Source: Janthinobacterium sp. J1-1 (GTDB lineage Bacteria > Pseudomonadota > Gammaproteobacteria > Burkholderiales > Burkholderiaceae_D). Taken from it: a DNA stretch of 64,000 nucleotides. The notes below the pieces were generated by a model. It had not been told where the DNA came from, made no database searches, and saw only the letters and a list, made by a program, of their open reading frames with translations. Location: positions 5,642,001 to 5,706,000 of the forward strand of contig NZ_CP132339.1 of the NCBI RefSeq assembly GCF_030944405.1, read 5' to 3'. The position numbers and the translations under genes were made by a program. Numbering within the stretch: position 1 is the first letter of the stretch; each line of letters begins with the position of its first letter. This document shows positions 59,017 to 64,000 of the stretch, piece after piece.

Positions 59017-61296
59017 TCAGAATTTCCTCGACACACTCAGCTTGGCATTGCGTCCCACGCCGGTGACTGCCTCACTCAGATACGGCATGTAATGACGGTT
59101 AAGCACATTATCAACAGTCAACCGCACCTCAGTGCCGCGCCAAATCCCATTCACCCCATTCCACGACGCAAACAAGGTATGCAGCGCATACCCCTTCGAA
59201 GGCGGCAAACGATACACGTTACCAACCGGCAGTACGCGATCCTGCTTGGCAACAAACCGACCCTGCCACCCAACCGTCGCCCCAACATCGGGAAACCGCC
59301 ACCCCAGCCCCGTCATCACCTTGTCCGGCGCAATCGTGGAAACCGGTTCATTCTTGCCCCACGGATCACGCTGCGCGCCGCGGCGCGAGCCGAATTGCGA
59401 CGACAAAGACGCGCTGGCAAACAAACGCGGCGAATTGTAATACGATTCGATCTCCACACCCTCGGTGCGGAAACCGGCAAGATTACGATAGGAAGACAAG
59501 CCCGGCGGCAAGCCCACGCCGCTGCCTGAAACATAGCCTTCGACCAGGATGCCCAAGCGCGGGCCGATATTGTCTTCGACCCGGTTACGGTAAGCCGTCA
59601 CGCGCAATTGCGCATCGTCGCGCTCCTGGAAAAGCCCTTGGCGATGCAGCATCACGCCCAGCCGCGCGGCCGTCACGCGCTCGACCGCCAGGTCACGGCT
59701 GGTACCCGGCGTGTTCGAACCGAGGCGGGCCGACACATAATATTCATTCGAATACATCTCGTCGATGGTCGGCGCGCGCCAGGTGCGGCTCAAGTCGCCA
59801 AACAGCGCCAGCGCGTTGCTGGCCTTCCAGAACAGGCCCAAACGCGGCGACCAGTCTTCATGCGTTTTTTCGCTGAAGTCGTGGCCTGCCGCCGGCAATG
59901 GGCTGTTGTAGCGCGAGGCCACGTTCGGCACGCCTTCGGACACCACGCGGTCATGGCGCAGCGCCGCCGTCAGGGTCACGTCGCCATAGGTCATCGCGTC
60001 CTGCAAATACAGGCCGCGCGTTTCCTGGCGCCCGGACGGCATGTAATAGGGCTGGAAATAGCCATAGTTATAGCTCGGGTCTTTCAGCGCGGTCGACGAC
60101 GGGTAATACATCAGGGTGTCGCGCACGTTCTTGTGCCATTGCAGGCCCGTCATCAGCACGTGCGATACCGCGCCGGTGGTAAAGACGCTTTCATTGCGGA
60201 TCTCGGCGATACGGTCCACATACGAGGCCCAGCTTTCATTGCCCAGCGAACCCAGGTAGGAGCCCAGCGAGGCCGAAGCCAGGCGCTTGTCGTGCTGGTC
60301 GGTGTGCGAATAGCCGGCCGTGGCCGTCAGCTTGACCCAGGGATTGTTGGCCGGCGCGTACTGCCATTTGACGGAATAGGTATCGTCGTTCTGGTCGCGG
60401 TAGACGGCCTTGCGCTGCCACGCTTCTTCCAGGCCGTAGCGCTTGATCTCCGCTTCGGTCGGCGTCGGCACGTCTTCGCCCATGGCGGCGAACGGCCCCC
60501 AGCCGGTGCTGCCGCTCTTCATGGCCGTCAGGGTCAGCAGTTGCTCTTGTGTGAGGCGCACATTGAGCTTGATCAGGTGCGATGGCGCGTCGATGGCGGA
60601 AAAGCGGAACGGCTTGCCGTCCGGCTTGCGCAGGTCGTCCGACTTGCGCTGGGTGGAAAACGCCATCACGTCAAAGCGGCCGTCTTCCGTGCGGCCATAT
60701 GCGGCGACCGTGACATCATCTTCCGCGTTATTGCTGTGGCGCGAGTACTTCACAAAAGCGCCCAGCCTGGCGTCGCCTTCGAGCATGTCCTTCGCATCCT
60801 TGGTCTCGACCGTGATCACGCCGCCAAAGCCGCCATTGCCATACAAGCTGGTATGGGCACCCTTGTTCACTTCGATCTGCTTGATCAGTTCCGGCTCGAT
60901 GAAGATCGAACCCTGGCGGTATTTTTCAAATCCCTTGGGCACGCCGTCGAGGATGACTTTCACGTCCTGCACCTTGTTGAAGCCCCAGATATTGAGGCTT
61001 TGTCCGCTCGGGCGCGCCGTGCCGGCCAGGTCCACGCCGGGCAAGGTGTCGAGCAGCGAGGCCACGTTGTCGGCCTGCTGGCGTTCGATATCTTCGCTGT
61101 TGATATACGAGCGCCCGGCCGTGCTGGCGCTGATGGCGTCGCCGAACACACTGATGGCGGGCATCCGGGTGTCATTCGAGGCGTCGCCGGCATCAACCGC
61201 CCAGGCGTTGCCAACGGCGCCCAGCGCCAGGGCCAGTGCGGCCGCCATCGGGGTCAGTGCGCCTGCGCGCGACGTATGCTTGTTACTCGATCTCAT
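59017..61296 (-). CDS. TonB-dependent haem/haemoglobin-type receptor
   Basis: 759 residues from the ATG at 61296 (MRSSNKHTSRAGALTPMAAA), preferred because AAGGA lies 8 bases upstream; in-frame ATGs at 61320 and 61365 exist. Signal peptide, then a plug (INSEDIERQQADNVASLLDTLPGVDLAGTARPSGQSLNIWGFNKVQDVKVILDG in family pattern; IEVNKGAHTSLYGNGGFGGVITVETKDA), and a barrel ending in VSRKF. The sequence follows the TonB-haemoglobin/transferrin/lactoferrin receptor group. A Fur-type box upstream predicts iron control. No haem-uptake ABC genes are adjacent. Confidence 0.9.
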   Translation of the reverse strand: MRSSNKHTSRAGALTPMAAALALALGAVGNAWAVDAGDASNDTRMPAISVFGDAISASTAGRSYINSEDIERQQADNVASLLDTLPGVDLAGTARPSGQSLNIWGFNKVQDVKVILDGVPKGFEKYRQGSIFIEPELIKQIEVNKGAHTSLYGNGGFGGVITVETKDAKDMLEGDARLGAFVKYSRHSNNAEDDVTVAAYGRTEDGRFDVMAFSTQRKSDDLRKPDGKPFRFSAIDAPSHLIKLNVRLTQEQLLTLTAMKSGSTGWGPFAAMGEDVPTPTEAEIKRYGLEEAWQRKAVYRDQNDDTYSVKWQYAPANNPWVKLTATAGYSHTDQHDKRLASASLGSYLGSLGNESWASYVDRIAEIRNESVFTTGAVSHVLMTGLQWHKNVRDTLMYYPSSTALKDPSYNYGYFQPYYMPSGRQETRGLYLQDAMTYGDVTLTAALRHDRVVSEGVPNVASRYNSPLPAAGHDFSEKTHEDWSPRLGLFWKASNALALFGDLSRTWRAPTIDEMYSNEYYVSARLGSNTPGTSRDLAVERVTAARLGVMLHRQGLFQERDDAQLRVTAYRNRVEDNIGPRLGILVEGYVSGSGVGLPPGLSSYRNLAGFRTEGVEIESYYNSPRLFASASLSSQFGSRRGAQRDPWGKNEPVSTIAPDKVMTGLGWRFPDVGATVGWQGRFVAKQDRVLPVGNVYRLPPSKGYALHTLFASWNGVNGIWRGTEVRLTVDNVLNRHYMPYLSEAVTGVGRNAKLSVSRKF

Positions 61297-61502
61297 TGCT
61301 GTCCTTGCCTGGTTCTTCATGCTTGTGGAATGAAAAAGCGCTGGGCAGAGGGGTGCGTCATGCACTGTTCAAGCGGCGGCGTTGAAGGGAGCGTTGCGGC
61401 GGCGTTCTGCCCGCGCGGGACAAGCCGCCGCGCATGGGCGAGCGGCTTGTTGCATCACCGGGATAAGTTGCCTTGGTGAAATGCGATGCACATCATATAA
61501 CA

Positions 61503-61521
61503 GATGCGAATGATTCGCAAT
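61503..61521 (-). promoter_or_regulatory. Fur-type box upstream of haem receptor
   Basis: TGCGAATGATTCGCA (61505-61519) is a dyad around a central G with the GAAT-x-ATTC core of Fur sites. It lies about 205 bases before the start of the receptor and just ahead of the FGGY kinase stop. The other ~150 bp of this gap show nothing definite. Confidence 0.7.
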
Positions 61522-61537
61522 AACATTTGAAGCATGA

Positions 61538-63103
61538 TCAACCTGGGTAGCCGGTGATCTCGGCGATATCGCGATACAAGGGCTGCAGCCGCGCATACAT
61601 CTTGCGGTAGACGCGCCGGTACAGCTGGTCGTAGATGCGCACCTGGTCGGCATGCGGCTGGAACACGCGGCCCTGGCGCGTCATCGCGCGCACGGCGGCC
61701 GGGAAGTCGGCGTGGTAGCCCAGCCCGACGGCGGCGCAAATCGCCGCGCCCAGGCCCGAACTTTCATACACGTGGGCGCGCGCGGCCGGCATGCCGAAGA
61801 TATCGGCCGTCAGCTGCATCGCCGCATCGCTTTGCGAGCCGCCGCCGGCCACGCGCAGCACGGTGATAGTCACGCCGCTTTTTTTCTCGATGCGCTCCCG
61901 GCCTTCGCGCAGCGCATACGCCAGGCCTTCCAGGATGGCGCGGTACATATGGGCGCGCGTATGCACGTCGCCAAAGCCGATCATGGCGCCCTTCGCTTCC
62001 GGTCCCGGCACCTTGATGCCGGGGCTCCAGTAAGGCTGCAGCATCAGGCCCATGGAACCGGGCGGCACGCTGTCGACCAGGCGGTCGAACAGCGCTTCGG
62101 CCGGCAAGCCCGAGCCGTTTTCGGCGGCGGCCTGGCGCTCGCGGTCGCCGAACTGCTCCTTGAACCAGTTGACCATCCAGTAGCCGCGAAAGATCTGCAC
62201 CTCGGTGCTGTAGGCGCCCGGCATGGCGGCCGGATACGGCGGAATGAAGCGCGTCACTTCCAGATAACGTTGATTGGTGGTGTTGATGGTGGCCGTCGTG
62301 CCGTAGCTGAGGCAGGCCACGTGCGGTTCGACGCAGCCGGCGCCCAGCACTTCGCAGGCCTTGTCGGCGGCGGCCGCCAGCAAGGGCGTGCCTTCCAGGA
62401 TGCCGGTAGCCAGCGCGGCCGCGGCCGTGATGGCGCCCATGCGGCTGCCCGGCGCCACCAGTGCGGGCAGCATGGCCGGCTTGATGGCCAGCGCCTGCCA
62501 CTTCCAGTCGTGGCGCCCGGCCCAGGCATGGCGCTTGTAGTCGAAGGGAATATACGCCACCTGCGAGCCGGTCGAGTCGATGAATTGCCCGCACAGGCGA
62601 TGGTTCAAAAAGCCCGACAGCAGCAGGAATTTGTGGGTGCGCCGCCAGATGTCCGGTTGCTGCGCGGCGATCCAGTTGATCTCGGCCTCGCGGCGAAAAT
62701 AGCCGATGGTGCCGTCCAGGCGCGCCAGGCGAAACGCCGCCCGCCACCAGGGCGCCAGCGGCGGTATCTGCCGCGTCTGGCGCTGGTCCAGCCAGGTGAT
62801 GGCGGGCCGCAGCGGCACGCCCGCTTCATCGACATTGACCACCGTGCCGCGCTGGGTGGTCACCGCCACGCCTTTTACCTGCGCCCTGTCGATGGACGTG
62901 GAACGCCACAGCTGCCGGCACGCCTCGCACACGGCCTGCCAGTAGCCGTCGGCGTCATGCTCGGCCCAGCCGGGATGGGTCGAAAAATACGGCTCCAAAA
63001 ACACCTGCGACTTGGCCGCCAGGTTGCCCTGCACATCGAACAGCAGCGCGCGCACGCTTTGCGTGCCGTTGTCGATCGCCAGCAGATACGGACCCGCGCT
63101 CAC
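61538..63103 (-). CDS. FGGY-family carbohydrate kinase
   Basis: 521 residues starting at a GTG (63103) that overlaps the previous stop by four bases (GTGA). N-terminal phosphate-1 motif YLLAIDNGTQSVRALLFD; GVAVTTQRGTVVNVD and ITWLDQR are FGGY substrate-domain motifs; LSYGTTATINTT is the phosphate-2 site and VAGGGSQSDAAMQLTADIFGMP the C-terminal FGGY signature region with adenosine binding. It phosphorylates a polyol or sugar, and with glpD upstream a glycerol-like substrate is plausible, but the exact substrate is not determined. Confidence 0.9.
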   Translation of the reverse strand: MSAGPYLLAIDNGTQSVRALLFDVQGNLAAKSQVFLEPYFSTHPGWAEHDADGYWQAVCEACRQLWRSTSIDRAQVKGVAVTTQRGTVVNVDEAGVPLRPAITWLDQRQTRQIPPLAPWWRAAFRLARLDGTIGYFRREAEINWIAAQQPDIWRRTHKFLLLSGFLNHRLCGQFIDSTGSQVAYIPFDYKRHAWAGRHDWKWQALAIKPAMLPALVAPGSRMGAITAAAALATGILEGTPLLAAAADKACEVLGAGCVEPHVACLSYGTTATINTTNQRYLEVTRFIPPYPAAMPGAYSTEVQIFRGYWMVNWFKEQFGDRERQAAAENGSGLPAEALFDRLVDSVPPGSMGLMLQPYWSPGIKVPGPEAKGAMIGFGDVHTRAHMYRAILEGLAYALREGRERIEKKSGVTITVLRVAGGGSQSDAAMQLTADIFGMPAARAHVYESSGLGAAICAAVGLGYHADFPAAVRAMTRQGRVFQPHADQVRIYDQLYRRVYRKMYARLQPLYRDIAEITGYPG

Positions 63104-63423
63104 CGCTCGCCCGACCGCGCCAGCGCGGCACGCAGGCAGGCCAGCAGCGCCTGGGGACTCGTCGCCGGCTGTGCGCTGAATATCGGCGCCTCCCAGTCCT
63201 GGCCGCGCACCGTCACCACGCGCAGGCGGCCCGCCTCGTTCCAGGCCGGATACCAGCCGACGTCGACGATATCGCCATTGTCGCAGGCTATCTGCAGCAA
63301 GTCTTCGCCCAGGTCCTCGACGATGGCGGCCACCGGCTGCGCCAGGTCCAGCGGCGACAAAGTGTCATAGGTAATGCGGGCTTCGCCCAGTTCCAGTATT
63401 TCGCCAAACAGCAGGGTATCGAT
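63100..63423 (-). CDS. Small hypothetical protein of the glpD-FGGY operon
   Basis: About 107 residues, translated between glpD and the kinase with a GTGA overlap to the kinase. The conserved-looking part starts DTLLFGEILELGEARITYD and contains DLLQIACDNGDIVDVGWYPAWNEAGRLRVVTVRGQDWEAP (in parts). A strong GGAG (63433-63430) is followed six bases later by ATC (63423-63421) where a start codon would be expected; the first in-frame ATG is at 63519 inside glpD and lacks such a site. So the start is either a rare ATC, a CTG a few codons later, or coupled from glpD. No known family. Confidence 0.55.
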   Translation of the reverse strand: MDTLLFGEILELGEARITYDTLSPLDLAQPVAAIVEDLGEDLLQIACDNGDIVDVGWYPAWNEAGRLRVVTVRGQDWEAPIFSAQPATSPQALLACLRAALARSGER

Positions 63424-63437
63424 ATTGTTCTCCTTTT

Positions 63438-64000
63438 TTATGGTGCGGGCACGCTGTAATGCCCGCGCCACAGCGCCAGGTAGCGCGCCTGTTCTTCTTC
63501 CCAGCGTGCGTCGCTCCACCCCAGTTCATGCTGGCAGATGGCGCGCACGCCCGGCAGGATCGCCAGCGCGCCACCGGCCAGCTGCAAACCCAGCCGCGTG
63601 CGTCGCAGCAGCAAGTCGTCCAGGTGTTCCACGCATTCCATGCGCGCGCCCCAGCGCAGTTGCGCCCACACGGTCTGCGTGCCCGGGATCATCGCCAGCT
63701 CGCCGTCCTGCGCCGCGTCGCACACGGCCTGCGCCTGCGCGCCGTGGCGGCCCAGCAGGCGCAGCCGCTGGTCAAAGTCCAGCTGCATGGCCGATCCCGT
63801 CAATGGCGCCACGGCCGTAAAGACCGGCCGCTTGCGCAAATCGGCGCGCCAGTGCGGCAGCAGCGGCGCGGCCATGCGCAACGCCTGCAGCGCGATGGCA
63901 CGGAAGGTGGTCAGCTTGCCGCCGGCCACCGTCAGCAAGCCCTGCTCCACCCACAGCGCATGTTCGCGCGCTTCCCGCGACGGGTCAAGCGCGCCGCTGG
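63438..64000 (-). CDS. glpD: Glycerol-3-phosphate dehydrogenase, C-terminal part
   Basis: The frame is open to the end of the window; only the last ~187 codons are seen. LLTVAGGKLTTFRAIALQAL matches the conserved VxGGKLTTxR motif of the FAD-dependent aerobic GlpD, and the remainder is the C-terminal helical DAO_C domain. The enzyme oxidises sn-glycerol-3-phosphate to DHAP at the inner membrane and feeds electrons to quinones. It is upstream of the small protein and the FGGY kinase on the same strand, with only 14 bp to the Shine-Dalgarno-linked small ORF. Confidence 0.88.
   Translation of the reverse strand, partial: SGALDPSREAREHALWVEQGLLTVAGGKLTTFRAIALQALRMAAPLLPHWRADLRKRPVFTAVAPLTGSAMQLDFDQRLRLLGRHGAQAQAVCDAAQDGELAMIPGTQTVWAQLRWGARMECVEHLDDLLLRRTRLGLQLAGGALAILPGVRAICQHELGWSDARWEEEQARYLALWRGHYSVPAP

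Overview
The window reads as chromosomal DNA of an Oxalobacteraceae betaproteobacterium (Janthinobacterium / Duganella / Massilia type). This rests on the GC-rich coding bias, a betaproteobacterial chemotaxis order with FlhDC, an EarP/Arg32-type EF-P system, the DUF3460-scpA-panC block and kynurenine-pathway tryptophan catabolism. It is mostly housekeeping DNA with three transposable elements, many small palindromic repeats and one tRNA array.

Layout. 1-2.4 kb: end of a secreted phosphoesterase, a structured leader plus a 79-aa protein, and the RNA helicase dbpA. 2.4-3.7 kb: an intact IS110-family element lying inside a REP-like repeat. 3.7-6.6 kb: cysS with a possible cysteine-codon leader upstream, then an Fsr-type efflux pump, with an AraC regulator divergent from it. 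7.5-10.6 kb: an Ivy-type lysozyme inhibitor, an exported protein, efp and earP. 10.7-14.1 kb: five tRNA-Glu(UUC) and three tRNA-Ala(GGC) genes with decayed units and a second, frameshifted IS110 copy, directly downstream of gltX. 15.7-18 kb: divergent lysR/lysA. 18-25 kb: a PLD-family lipoprotein, a PafA-like phosphatase, a Fur-controlled siderophore receptor and apbC. 25.2-30 kb: metG, a GNAT, DUF3460, scpA and panC. 30.3-43.1 kb: a minus-strand motility regulon in the order flhD-flhC-methyltransferase-motA-motB-cheZ-like-cheY-cheA-cheW-mcp-cheR-cheD-cheB-cheY. 43.7-46 kb: kynU-kynA. 46-50.2 kb: a secreted repeat protein, a leucine-rich repeat protein and an exported protein. 50.3-53.3 kb: an IS1595-type element sitting in the htpG terminator, then htpG. 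53.4-59 kb: MocR/DMT pair, an aminotransferase and a diguanylate cyclase. 59-64 kb: a Fur-controlled haem-type TonB receptor and the end of a glycerol/polyol catabolic operon (FGGY kinase, small protein, glpD).

Main points of interest. (1) Both IS110 copies carry a 5' non-coding end that folds like a bridge RNA. Its donor guide matches the element's own right end, and its target guide matches the REP flank into which each copy is inserted. (2) REP palindromes supply the last codons and stop of two unrelated genes, cysS and a leucine-rich repeat gene. (3) A promoter, a nearly leaderless ORF with two Cys codons and an intrinsic terminator precede cysS, suggesting cysteine-dependent attenuation. 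(4) The tRNA-Ala/Glu array shows unit duplication and decay next to gltX. (5) A 128-bp palindromic intergenic repeat occurs twice.
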